DNA of 11,650 nt from Polyangiaceae bacterium (GTDB taxonomy: Bacteria; Myxococcota_A; Polyangia; Polyangiales; Polyangiaceae): the NCBI GenBank assembly GCA_022447485.1, contig JAKVCH010000060.1, positions 1 through 11,650 on the forward strand, read 5' to 3'. This document shows positions 1-7,563 of this stretch, one piece after another. A program made the position numbers and the translations under genes. Each line of letters starts with the position of its first letter. Within the stretch, counting starts at the first letter, position 1. Below the pieces are notes generated by a model. The model was not told the DNA's origin and did no database searches. It saw only the letters and a program-made list of their open reading frames with translations.

Positions 1-66
1 CAAATTCGAAAGATGGAGCAGGCAGAAAAAAAACGTCAGCAGCAAGGGAAGAAGGCCAGGAATTAA
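1..66 (+). CDS. C-terminal tail of an upstream gene, probably pilP (partial)
   Basis: An open frame enters from the left edge and stops at TAA (64-66). The 21 visible residues are strongly basic and glutamine-rich, with clustered Lys/Arg (EKKRQQQGKKARN at the end), so no domain can be recognised. The assignment to PilP, the inner-membrane lipoprotein that contacts the secretin, rests only on position: in the common pilMNOPQ order pilP lies directly upstream of pilQ, in the same orientation. The gap to pilQ is about 80 bases. A lysine-rich tail is not a diagnostic feature of PilP, so another gene is possible. Confidence 0.5.
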   Translation, partial: QIRKMEQAEKKRQQQGKKARN

Positions 67-157
67 TGCAGGTTTTTTGCTCCGGGACTCAAAACCCGAT
101 TAAGGTTCTTCAAAGCTTAGGTGAAAGATCTTCTCTCCTCTTCTCTAGGTGTGCGTG

Positions 158-2446
158 ATGGGAATGAAAATGTACCGAACACTATCCAGCTTAATATTAG
201 CTTCCGCGTTACTCTTTGCCCCTACGGCTTGGGCCGACGGCATGATCGGAGTCACTGCGGTAAAGTTGAGTGCTGGCGCCAATCAGTTGGGCTCACTTAC
301 GATTCAATTGGATGGAAAGCCGAACTACACAGCTCGGGTAGAGAAGGCGAACCGTCGGCTGATTCTTGATATTCAAGGCGCAGAGGTCAAAGGAGCAGCC
401 ACCGCCATCACTGAGTCGCGAGGCGAAGTCTCCGGCGTGCTTGTTCAGAGCTTCGGCACAGACAAGAAGAGCACTCGGGTCACAATTTCCCTCAAGCGTG
501 AATTACAATTCAGCGTGAAGGTGGTCGGTCAACAACTCCAGGTTAAGTTTTCAGAGGGCGCCCTGGGGCCTGTTTTGGTTGCTGAAAGGCAAAGCAAGAC
601 GGCTGAGAAAATCGTTGAGCGTGCCAAGAATACGCGGGTTGATGTCGCCGATATCCGATTTCTACATGAAACCTATCGCGATCTGATTCTGCTGGACTTT
701 TCTTCCCGTAGTCGCTTCTTGGTAGAAAATCAGAGTCATGGCCGCTCTGTGTTGACGGTGCGCAATGCTTCACTGCCGAAGGCTTTGGAGCGCACCATGG
801 ACGTTGGCTCGTATGGTGGCGACGTTGTTTTCATCACCAGCTATCAGCGGGGTGACGATGTTGTTTTCGAGGTGAAGCGTGATACGCGGGTCACTTCGAG
901 CGTTGAGCGTATTGGGAATCGCTTGCAATGGTCGTTCTACGAGCCAGGTAATTTACCATCGACGCTAACGGGACGAGGCAAAGACGGGCAGGCTGCGCGC
1001 CGAGCGAGAACAATTGCGGTCGACGAAGAAGTCTTGGCCATGCCTCAAATCTCAACTGGTGAAGACGCCAGTTTTGGTGCCGTGCAGGTTGACTCGAACG
1101 AGGCCGGCGCCTTCGGCCCGACGATGTTAGCTCAACAATCCATCGGCTCTGGTCGGCGCATTGATATCGATCTAAAAGATGCTGATATTCATAATGTGTT
1201 GAGGATGATCGGTGAGGTTGCTCGACGCAATATTGTTGTGGCCGATAATGTTTCCGGAACGGTCACGATTCGCTTGCGCAATGTTCCTTGGGAGCAGGCT
1301 CTTGGGGTGATTCTTCAATCAAAGAAGCTGGGCATGGTCTCGCGGGGAAATCTGATTCGCGTTGCGCCCCTCGCTGAATTAGAGCACGAGCGCGATCTTG
1401 AGTTGCGGCGTCTGGCCCAGAAGGTACGTCTTGCTCCCTTAGAGACGCGACTGATACCAGTGAGCTATGCCATGGCTGATGACATGATTGGTCGCGGCGA
1501 AGCATTGCTCACATCGCGAGGTACCTTATCTGTTGATGTTCGCACAAATACCGTCATTGCACGAGATGTGAGCGGCGCTCTGGACCAAATTGAAGAGCTC
1601 TTTCGAGCTCTAGATACACCGACACCCCAGGTGCTGATCGAGGCCCGCATTGTTGAAGCGACGAGTAGTTATCTCAAGGATATTGGTATCCAGTGGGGTG
1701 GCTATGGGACGATGTCGTCATCGACAGGTAACCCCACAGGCTTAGCTTTTCCGAGCGCGATCGGTGTTACCGGTGGCGCGTCGGATAATAATACCCCCAC
1801 TGCAGGTATTAGCCCTTTCCAGAATCAGGTGGCGAACCCAAATTTTGCTGTGAACTTGCCGGCAACTGTTGGTACGGGTCAGGGTGGTGCTCTTGGTCTC
1901 ACCTTTGGCTCGATAGATAATAACGTCAATCTGGCAGTGCGCCTATCTGCTGCAGAGACAAGTGGTATGCTGCGGATTCTATCGAGTCCACGAATTCTCA
2001 CCCTTGATAACCTCAAGGCACGTATCTCTCAGGGTACGTTGATTCCTTACTCACAGGTCTCGGCTCTGGGCGTACAAACTGTCTTTCAGGAAGCCAAGCT
2101 TCAGCTTTTGGTAACCCCTCATGTAACAGCTGATGGTAGTGTCAAGATGGCCGTCAAGATCAGTCGAGATGAGCCGGACTTCAACCAGACTTCTGCCCGA
2201 GGCGATCCAACAATCCTTAAGCGCCAGGCGGAGACGGGCTTATTGGTGATGGACGGTCATACTGCTGTGATTGGTGGAATCTTCACTCGAAATAGTGGTC
2301 GCAGCGTAGATCAAGTACCTTTCTTCGGCGATATTCCGATTCTGGGTCTTCTCTTCCAGCGCCGTCGTGCCAGCGACCGCCGGAGCGAGCTGGTCATTTT
2401 CATCACACCTCGAATTGTCAACCGAGCTGAGGCTTTGGGGCGATAA
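158..2446 (+). CDS. pilQ: Type IV pilus secretin PilQ
   Basis: Forms the multimeric outer-membrane channel through which the type IV pilus passes. The 762-residue length fits the family. Numbered from ATG158, residues 1-26 are a signal peptide (basic start, hydrophobic SSLILASALLFAP core, cleavage likely after AWA). Two AMIN-like beta-rich regions, which bind peptidoglycan in the family, lie near 37-132 and 160-259. A charged linker follows, then the secretin/TonB short N-terminal domain at about 333-405 (IDIDLKDADIHNVLRMI), the N1/NolW domain at about 430-489, and the secretin beta-barrel domain to about 755 with ILSSPRILTLDN and the hallmark VPFFGDIPILGLLF at 720-733, ending FITPRIV. Several in-frame starts are clustered (GTG149, GTG155, ATG158, ATG164, ATG170). 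ATG158 is chosen because AGGTG at 147-151 gives a Shine-Dalgarno at good spacing; ATG170 is also possible and keeps the signal peptide. A glycine/serine/asparagine-rich insertion lies near 515-585. The family call is secure; only the start is uncertain. Confidence 0.96.
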   Translation: MGMKMYRTLSSLILASALLFAPTAWADGMIGVTAVKLSAGANQLGSLTIQLDGKPNYTARVEKANRRLILDIQGAEVKGAATAITESRGEVSGVLVQSFGTDKKSTRVTISLKRELQFSVKVVGQQLQVKFSEGALGPVLVAERQSKTAEKIVERAKNTRVDVADIRFLHETYRDLILLDFSSRSRFLVENQSHGRSVLTVRNASLPKALERTMDVGSYGGDVVFITSYQRGDDVVFEVKRDTRVTSSVERIGNRLQWSFYEPGNLPSTLTGRGKDGQAARRARTIAVDEEVLAMPQISTGEDASFGAVQVDSNEAGAFGPTMLAQQSIGSGRRIDIDLKDADIHNVLRMIGEVARRNIVVADNVSGTVTIRLRNVPWEQALGVILQSKKLGMVSRGNLIRVAPLAELEHERDLELRRLAQKVRLAPLETRLIPVSYAMADDMIGRGEALLTSRGTLSVDVRTNTVIARDVSGALDQIEELFRALDTPTPQVLIEARIVEATSSYLKDIGIQWGGYGTMSSSTGNPTGLAFPSAIGVTGGASDNNTPTAGISPFQNQVANPNFAVNLPATVGTGQGGALGLTFGSIDNNVNLAVRLSAAETSGMLRILSSPRILTLDNLKARISQGTLIPYSQVSALGVQTVFQEAKLQLLVTPHVTADGSVKMAVKISRDEPDFNQTSARGDPTILKRQAETGLLVMDGHTAVIGGIFTRNSGRSVDQVPFFGDIPILGLLFQRRRASDRRSELVIFITPRIVNRAEALGR

Positions 2447-2467
2447 CTTTCCTGAAGGACTGAGAAC

Positions 2468-2499
2468 AAGGGTGGCGGAGACGTCGCCCTTTTTTCTTT
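2468..2499 (+). terminator. Rho-independent terminator after pilQ
   Basis: AAGGGTGGC (2468-2476) pairs with GTCGCCCTT (2483-2491) to give a nine-base-pair stem with two G-U pairs and the six-base loop GGAGAC. A T-rich run (TTTT C TTT, 2492-2499) follows directly. It lies 22 bases after the pilQ stop and 20 bases before the next start, so it probably ends the pil transcript and makes the kinase-activator locus at least partly independent. The reverse strand has no T-run on the other side, so it acts on the plus strand only. Confidence 0.75.
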
Positions 2500-2511
2500 G
2501 GTGGTGTAGAT

Positions 2512-2521
2512 AGAAGGTGTG
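2512..2521 (+). promoter_or_regulatory. Crowded ribosome binding site at the kinase GTG start
   Basis: AGAAGG (2512-2517) resembles a Shine-Dalgarno but leaves only one base before GTG2519, much closer than the usual five to nine. No alternative in-frame ATG, GTG or TTG lies upstream before TAG 2507-2509, and the next Met codon would remove the glycine-rich loop. Either initiation here is weak or the true mechanism differs. Confidence 0.4.
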
Positions 2522-3244
2522 AGTCACAACCTTTCCTCTTCCGGCCAATCTGTCAGCGACGTAGAGTCACTCGCAAATTGGCAGCAGGGTGACCTCCTCG
2601 CTGAAGGCGGCAGTGCGTCTCTTTACAACGCAAAGGGGCGTGACGGTGCGCAGGCTGTGATGAAGATCGCTCGGCCGGGGTGTGAACCCTACTTATTAGT
2701 CGAGGCGCAACTTTTGATGCTCTGTGGTGGCGTTGGCTCGCCAGCTTTGCTTGCTACCGGAGAAATCAATGGGCAAGCCGTTCTTTTGATGGAGCGCATT
2801 CATGGGCAAAATGATGCTCAAGTCGCTGCGCCCCAATCCTCAGAGGATGCGAAAAAACGCTTACGTTCTCTAATTGAGGATATCGGCTCGACCTTGAGAT
2901 TTTTTCATCGCCTAGGTTGGGCTCATGGTGATCTCAAGCCAGAAAATATCATCACAGATCGAGCGGGACGACGCTACTTGATCGATTTTGGTCTGGCGTC
3001 TTTGGTAAGAAGTACTTCTCTGGAAGGTGGCAGCTGGGAGTATTTACCCCGGGAGATTCTCAATGGACAGACGCTGACCGCGCAATCGAGAGACGTCTAT
3101 GCTTTCGCGAAGCTGATGTCTGATTATGCCTCGAAGTGGCGGGCGTGTGCCGCCTTTTCTGAGTCGGAAAGTACTTCAAAGCAAGAGCAGACGCAGGCGC
3201 AAGAGTTCTTGGCATACCTGGCTCCGCTTCTCGAGTTGGATTAG
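2519..3244 (+). CDS. Serine/threonine protein kinase domain, cut short by an in-frame TAG
   Basis: A eukaryotic-type protein kinase fold, expected to transfer phosphate from ATP to Ser/Thr residues in the cytoplasm. Visible motifs in the 241 residues: glycine-rich loop AEGGSASLYN (28-37), ATP-anchoring lysine K49 in VMKIA, alpha-C glutamate near E62, catalytic loop HGDLKPENI (136-144), metal-binding IDFG (155-158), a degenerate APE motif (YLPRE, 175-179) and the helix-F aspartate in RDVYAFAK (D192). The catalytic loop has Gly in place of the usual Arg of HRD, so activation-loop phosphorylation may not control it. The frame ends at TAG 3242-3244 right after LLELD, before the conserved subdomain XI arginine; that block (NRPSLSALL) is encoded in the same frame just after the stop, so the kinase fold as terminated is incomplete. 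GTG2519 is the only usable start, because TAG 2507-2509 lies upstream in frame. The AGAAGG at 2512-2517 sits only one base from it, so initiation may be weak. Confidence 0.88.
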   Translation: MSHNLSSSGQSVSDVESLANWQQGDLLAEGGSASLYNAKGRDGAQAVMKIARPGCEPYLLVEAQLLMLCGGVGSPALLATGEINGQAVLLMERIHGQNDAQVAAPQSSEDAKKRLRSLIEDIGSTLRFFHRLGWAHGDLKPENIITDRAGRRYLIDFGLASLVRSTSLEGGSWEYLPREILNGQTLTAQSRDVYAFAKLMSDYASKWRACAAFSESESTSKQEQTQAQEFLAYLAPLLELD

Positions 3245-3292
3245 GGAAACCGTCCAAGCCTGAGCGCGCTTTTATCTGATCTTCCACAGGAA

Positions 3293-6200
3293 ATGAGTCT
3301 TTGCTTTGGAGAGGACACCGCAGATCAACGTTATTATTATTGGGTAAGAGCTCTGTATCTGAGTACAAGATTTGAAGAACTTGAATCTTTCTTAGTCACC
3401 ACGAGGAAGGGGAGCAGAGAAGACTTCCTACGAGGCATGAGTGGAGACTGGCTGTGGCATGCTTATGCGGTTTTGGCACCTCTCTACGAATTTCTTGGTA
3501 GCGAAGATGGCTCTCCGGCTGAGCCAGAGATTCCCCAGATGGTCGCTGCTAGGCGAGGAGAACGTTTGGCTTTCTTACGAGGGTTGGGCGTCGACTCGAT
3601 GACTTCAGTCGTTCATCAACCGGAAGCCGAACTGATCGAGTCGTTGCTCCAGAGGCCAGCCGAAGAGGTGCGCTTTCCGGGGACACTCTTGGAGCGAGTG
3701 ATTCGTTTCTCTGATGCTCCAGAGATTGGCTTAGCTCGAGCCTTAAAGGCTGAGGTGAACAAATCGGCAGAGTTAGCTCTGCTCTTAGCTCGGCAGTTTC
3801 GCCGTTGGGGTTACCCTCGAGAGGCATTGGATTGTCTCCAGGGTCTCGATTCGGTAGCGGCGCTCTTGGAGCGAGCAAAAGTTTACCTATTTGCTGGAAA
3901 TCGAGAGGCAGCTCAAAAACCTCTTTTGGAGGCTCGCCGGTGTAGGAAGAGCGAGCGAGAGTCAGGGCAGGTCGAGGCTTTCTTTGTTCGTCAGGAGGTC
4001 AATCGTGGGCACTACGGTGAAGGGAGAAGGTTAGCGGCCGAGGCTCCCATGACCGTCGAACTTTTGGAGAGCCGTGCTTTAGCTGAGCTCTACGATGGCG
4101 AAGCACAGGAAGCCTTATTGACCTTGGACTGGGCTTGGGAATTGGGCACCGGACCAGAAGAAAGAGCTCGTGTTTTGGCTGTACGCGCATTGGCGCTTTC
4201 TCAAGCTGGTCAAAGTGAAGAGGCCTTTGATGCTTGGACAACAGCTGCTCATACCGCTCAGTTTTCTGGAGCTCGCCTCGAAGCAGGCACCTATCTCACG
4301 AGCTTGGCCTCGGCAGCTTTAGAAGAGGGTCGACTCAAGGTGGCTGAGGAGGCTGCTCAGGAAGCTTTGGAGTGTTTTTCTGCCTTGGCGCGGCCTGAGC
4401 AAGGTGTGCGAGCCCTCTTGGTTTTGACGGCCTTGCATTCCGCTCTTAATAATAAAGCCCTGGCGCTGCGTGCGGGCGCGCGAGCTCTTCGTCTACTTCC
4501 CAATGGAGAAGACCCTCAAGCGCGCCTCTATCTCTTACTCGCCTTAATCGACGTGAGTGCTCCAAAAGAAGAGCAAGTCATTCGTGCGCAACTTGCTCGC
4601 CTCGTAGCAGAAGTAGATAGTTGGGATGCGGTCGATCGCCTCTATATTGCTGCCTATGACAAGGACTTAGGTGCCCAAACAGCCCGGGTCTCCCTTGGCT
4701 TGGTCGACTATCAGGAGTGCCAAGACCCGAATGCGCGCTTGCGCTATTTGACCCAATGTATTGCTCATCATTTGGATGCTCCCCCTCGGGGCGGAGAACG
4801 AGTGCTCGATGAAGATGAAGGGAATTTCCTTCTCGAAGTTGCAGCGAACGCTTCCTTGGGGGGCTGTCACGATTTGGAGAGTCTGAGGTTTTTGAGGCAG
4901 GCCGATGCTCTTGCTGCAAAGGGGACGGACTCGGCCTACCGCCGCCAACTGAACGTCGCCATGCAGCAGGTGCTTCACCGGCTCAAGAGTGCCGCGAGCG
5001 TCGAGCAAAATATAGCCTTAAGTCGCTGGCAGAAAGAGGTAAGAGCCCAGCCAACAATGGCGGCGAGTTACCCTTCAAGCTCAGCCTTACCCGACTTAAC
5101 GCGCATGGCGGAGGCGTTGAGTGAATATCGAGGCGTGCAAGAGTTACTGCAAAAGGCGATCGACTTAGTCTTGACCTGGGGCGGCTTAGAAAGAGGAGTG
5201 ATTCTTCTCCGGGCACCAGGGAATCGCCTGGTGATGCGGGCGGGACGACATATGACTCGTGGTGAGTTGGCAGGTGAGCAAGAGAAGCTGAGCCTTAGTC
5301 TAGCCCGCCAATGTCTCAAGCAGGGGCGCTCACTCTCGCTCTTCGACGTGCTCCAAGCCGAAGAGAACTTATCAACGAGCATTCACTTTCTAGGCTTACG
5401 ATCGGCTTATGTGACACCTCTACGCGCTCGCGGTGAAGTCTACGGCGTTCTCTATCTCGATGATCGTAGCCGTCCTGACGCATTGGGTGAGGGGGAGATA
5501 CGCTGGACGGAGACCATTGCCACGTTGACGGCATTAGCTCTCGCTTCGGAGCGGATGCGTCTCTCCGAATTGCGCGAGGCTGCACGAGTGAGGCGTTGGG
5601 CGGCTCGGGAAGCCCGTCGAGCTCAGCTGAACGCCGAAGAACTCAAAGAGCTGCGTTCCCAGAAGCAGGGCCAGGAGCCTGGATGGTTATTTTCAAAAGA
5701 AGGCCGGCGAATTCTCTCAAGGTCTCCCAAGATGGAGCGCCTGATTGAGTTGGTGCGAAGAGTGGCGCCCTCTGAATTGAGTGTGCTTATCACCGGCGAA
5801 TCGGGGACCGGCAAGGAACTTTTGGCTCGAGCATTAGTCGACTTAAGCCTACGTCCATCAGCGCCATTTGTGACGGAAAATTGTGCGGCGCTTCCGGAAA
5901 CTCTGTTGGAATCGGCGCTTTTTGGGCATCAAAAGGGTGCTTTCACCGGAGCGACAGAGGAGCGAAGAGGTCTATTTGAGCGAGCTGATCAGGGGACTCT
6001 ATTTCTCGACGAGATCGGTGAAATGTCCTTGGGGATGCAAAAGAAATTATTGCGAGTTCTCGCGGAGGGCAGTTTTCGTCCGGTTGGTGGAGGTAAGGAG
6101 CGCCACGTAGACGTACGAGTTGTCTGTGCGACCCATCGAGATCTTGAGCAGTTGGTCCGAGAAGGGCTCTTTCGCGAAGACTTATTTTATCGTCTGAACG

Positions 6201-6649
6201 TCGTCCACTTGGAGCTACCCCCTCTGCGAGAGAGGAGAGAAGACATTCCTCTCTTACTCGACTACTTCTCGAAATCCCATGGTCAGGATCAGCCGATTCA
6301 CTTTTCGCCCCTGGCTTTGCAGCGCTTAACGTCTTATTCGTGGCCAGGAAATATTCGACAATTGGAAAACGAGGTGCAGCGTCTACTTGTCTTGGCTGGG
6401 CAAAATATTCGTGCCGCAGATCTATCGATTCCCTGGGAGCAAGGCGACACTCTTCAATCGAGGACTCTGAAAGAGCAGGTGGATTCTCTAGAAAGGCAGC
6501 TGATCCAAGAAGCTCTTGAGGTAGAAAATTTGAATAAGACGAGAGTCGCCGAACGTTTGGGCTTAAGCCGCTATGGGCTGCAAAAAAAGATGAAGCGCTT
6601 GGGGGTTTCGGAGCCTGAGGAGAATCAGCGAAGAGGCTCGAAGAAATAG
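3293..6649 (+). CDS. Sigma-54-dependent transcriptional activator with TPR-like and GAF domains
   Basis: A bacterial enhancer-binding protein that would hydrolyse ATP to remodel RNA polymerase-sigma-54 at target promoters. From ATG3293 (1118 residues): about 1-580 is helical and Ala/Leu/Glu-rich with TPR-like helix pairs (for example ALALSQAGQSEEAFDAW near 299-315 and AALEEGRLKVAEEAAQEALE near 341-360). A GAF-like sensor lies at about 605-755 (RGVILLRAPGNRLVMRAG, then YGVLYLDDRS), followed by a charged helical linker to about 795. The AAA+ domain at about 808-1040 has Walker A GESGTGK (835-841), the sigma-54-contacting loop GAFTGA (882-887), Walker B FLDE (904-907), FYRLNVV and WPGNIRQLEN (1017-1026). 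A Fis-type helix-turn-helix follows at about 1065-1104 (NKTRVAERLGLSRYGLQKKM). All activator motifs are intact. No receiver domain is present, so input likely comes through the kinase, TPR and GAF parts. ATG3293 is a nominal start: AGGA (3288-3291) is only one base away, and the same frame runs on upstream to the kinase, so this is probably the C-terminal part of one larger protein. Confidence 0.93.
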   Translation: MSLCFGEDTADQRYYYWVRALYLSTRFEELESFLVTTRKGSREDFLRGMSGDWLWHAYAVLAPLYEFLGSEDGSPAEPEIPQMVAARRGERLAFLRGLGVDSMTSVVHQPEAELIESLLQRPAEEVRFPGTLLERVIRFSDAPEIGLARALKAEVNKSAELALLLARQFRRWGYPREALDCLQGLDSVAALLERAKVYLFAGNREAAQKPLLEARRCRKSERESGQVEAFFVRQEVNRGHYGEGRRLAAEAPMTVELLESRALAELYDGEAQEALLTLDWAWELGTGPEERARVLAVRALALSQAGQSEEAFDAWTTAAHTAQFSGARLEAGTYLTSLASAALEEGRLKVAEEAAQEALECFSALARPEQGVRALLVLTALHSALNNKALALRAGARALRLLPNGEDPQARLYLLLALIDVSAPKEEQVIRAQLARLVAEVDSWDAVDRLYIAAYDKDLGAQTARVSLGLVDYQECQDPNARLRYLTQCIAHHLDAPPRGGERVLDEDEGNFLLEVAANASLGGCHDLESLRFLRQADALAAKGTDSAYRRQLNVAMQQVLHRLKSAASVEQNIALSRWQKEVRAQPTMAASYPSSSALPDLTRMAEALSEYRGVQELLQKAIDLVLTWGGLERGVILLRAPGNRLVMRAGRHMTRGELAGEQEKLSLSLARQCLKQGRSLSLFDVLQAEENLSTSIHFLGLRSAYVTPLRARGEVYGVLYLDDRSRPDALGEGEIRWTETIATLTALALASERMRLSELREAARVRRWAAREARRAQLNAEELKELRSQKQGQEPGWLFSKEGRRILSRSPKMERLIELVRRVAPSELSVLITGESGTGKELLARALVDLSLRPSAPFVTENCAALPETLLESALFGHQKGAFTGATEERRGLFERADQGTLFLDEIGEMSLGMQKKLLRVLAEGSFRPVGGGKERHVDVRVVCATHRDLEQLVREGLFREDLFYRLNVVHLELPPLRERREDIPLLLDYFSKSHGQDQPIHFSPLALQRLTSYSWPGNIRQLENEVQRLLVLAGQNIRAADLSIPWEQGDTLQSRTLKEQVDSLERQLIQEALEVENLNKTRVAERLGLSRYGLQKKMKRLGVSEPEENQRRGSKK

Positions 6650-6693
6650 CCAAAAACTGGGCCAAGTTCGTCGGGGGAGATAACTCTTCATCG

Positions 6694-7563
6694 ATGTCCG
6701 CACTTGCGAATGAAGTCACCGTATTTCCTCGGCCTTTTTTGAAATGGGCGGGGGGGAAGAGACAGCTTGAGAAGGAAATTCTCAGTCACTTACCTGAGGC
6801 GATCGATACTTACTTTGAACCATTTCTCGGGGGTGGAGCTGTTTTTTTCGCCTTGGCTGGCCAAAAGCGCTTTCGTCGCGCGGTGATTGGTGATCAGAAC
6901 CCAGAGCTAGTCACGACGTATCGAGCGATACGTGATGATGTCGAAGAGGTGATCGGTGTCTTGGGTCGTATGAAGAATTCCGAAGAAGCGTATTACGCGA
7001 CTCGCGCTCAAAAGCCTCGAAAGCCTGCTCGGGTAGCTGCTCGAATGATCTATCTGAATCGTACCGGTTTTAATGGTCTCTACCGTCAGAATAAATCAGG
7101 GGGCTTTAATGTTCCCTACGGACATTATAAGAAACCCCGTATTGCTGATCCCGATGGCTTACGCGCAGCCTCTGCAGCTCTGCAAAATGTCAGCATTCTT
7201 GAGGGTGACTTTGATGCAATGCTCAGCGAGGCGGCTGGGGGCGACGCGGTCTACTTTGATCCGCCCTATTTGCCACTTTCGTCGACTTCGAGTTTTGCGG
7301 AATACCACAAGCTGCGATTCGGGGTGCCCGATCATATTCGTTTGGCGCGCCTCTATGCAGACCTCCAAGAGCGGCAGGTCTGCTCGGTGCTCTCGAATTC
7401 TGATACGCCGGAAACGCGGCGTATCTTTGGTGCATTTCCCCATGAGTTCGTCCAGGCGCGCCGAAATATCAACTCAAATGGTCAGCGTCGCGGAAAAATT
7501 AATGAACTTTTGGTTTTTGGTCATGCATTTACGGCTGCTGAAGCTATGCAGAAGACCGGATGA
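6694..7563 (+). CDS. dam: DNA adenine-N6 methyltransferase, Dam/DpnM-like (D12 class)
   Basis: Transfers a methyl group from S-adenosylmethionine to adenine N6 in DNA. The 289-residue length suits the Dam family. Visible motifs: FLKWAGGKRQL (15-25) and PFLGGGAVFF (43-52) of the AdoMet-binding motif I, the acidic IGDQNPELV (65-73), LNRTGFNGLYRQN (121-133), FNVPYG (138-143), catalytic motif IV DPPY (189-192) followed by the PLSSTSSF stretch, and SNSDT (234-238). The FNVPYG and PLS-x-TSSF blocks are those of GATC-specific Dam/DpnM enzymes, so GATC is the likely target, though specificity is inferred. No restriction endonuclease is adjacent, so it appears solitary. ATG6694 follows the activator stop by 44 bases; the best Shine-Dalgarno-like tract (GGGGGAGA, 6673-6680) is rather far at 13 bases. 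A run of seven G (6750-6756) encodes part of the WAGGK motif. The stop overlaps the next start. Confidence 0.93.
   Translation: MSALANEVTVFPRPFLKWAGGKRQLEKEILSHLPEAIDTYFEPFLGGGAVFFALAGQKRFRRAVIGDQNPELVTTYRAIRDDVEEVIGVLGRMKNSEEAYYATRAQKPRKPARVAARMIYLNRTGFNGLYRQNKSGGFNVPYGHYKKPRIADPDGLRAASAALQNVSILEGDFDAMLSEAAGGDAVYFDPPYLPLSSTSSFAEYHKLRFGVPDHIRLARLYADLQERQVCSVLSNSDTPETRRIFGAFPHEFVQARRNINSNGQRRGKINELLVFGHAFTAAEAMQKTG

Larger units (their letters stand above)
2519..6649 (+). other. Single interrupted frame: kinase-TPR-GAF-sigma-54 activator with internal TAG
   Basis: The kinase frame and the activator frame share one phase. From GTG2519 to TAG 6647-6649 the only stop is TAG 3242-3244. The 48 bases between that TAG and ATG3293 are open and read GNRPSLSALLSDLPQE. 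Joined across the stop, LLELD-x-GNRPSLSALL matches the end of protein kinase domains (typically a D-P-x-x-R-P-S/T-x-x-x-L-L pattern), so coding sense clearly continues through the stop. The intact product would be 1376 residues. Possible explanations are a recent nonsense mutation, programmed or leaky UAG readthrough giving both a short and a long form, or a base error. Reassignment of TAG in the whole organism is unlikely: two other genes here end in TAG (6647-6649, 9067-9069), and reading through those would run into neighbouring genes. Confidence 0.8.

Noticed and set aside
67..80. Possible -24/-12 sigma-54 promoter before pilQ (GG ... TTTTTTGCT)
   Set aside because: The GG and GC elements are too close together (six bases between them rather than about ten).
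78..110. Hairpins before pilQ (CGGG/CCCG and AACC/GGTT)
   Set aside because: Stems of four base pairs with no T-run; not enough to call a terminator or leader structure.
126..131. AGATCT palindrome with a GATC site just upstream of the pilQ ribosome binding site, as a Dam-controlled switch
   Set aside because: GATC occurs many times in the window, and one site near a start is not evidence of regulation.
121..369. Short open frame across the start of pilQ
   Set aside because: It overlaps the signal peptide and AMIN coding region in another frame and has no Shine-Dalgarno of note.
3242..3244. Genome-wide reassignment of TAG to an amino acid (for example pyrrolysine)
   Set aside because: Two other genes in the window end with TAG, and reading through would extend them about 30 codons into neighbouring genes. 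Site-specific readthrough remains open, but reassignment is not supported.
5943..6719. 258-codon open frame on the minus strand, antisense to the activator AAA+ region
   Set aside because: It lies entirely opposite a frame with intact Walker, GAFTGA and Fis motifs, has no domain sense and is an effect of codon bias in the real gene.
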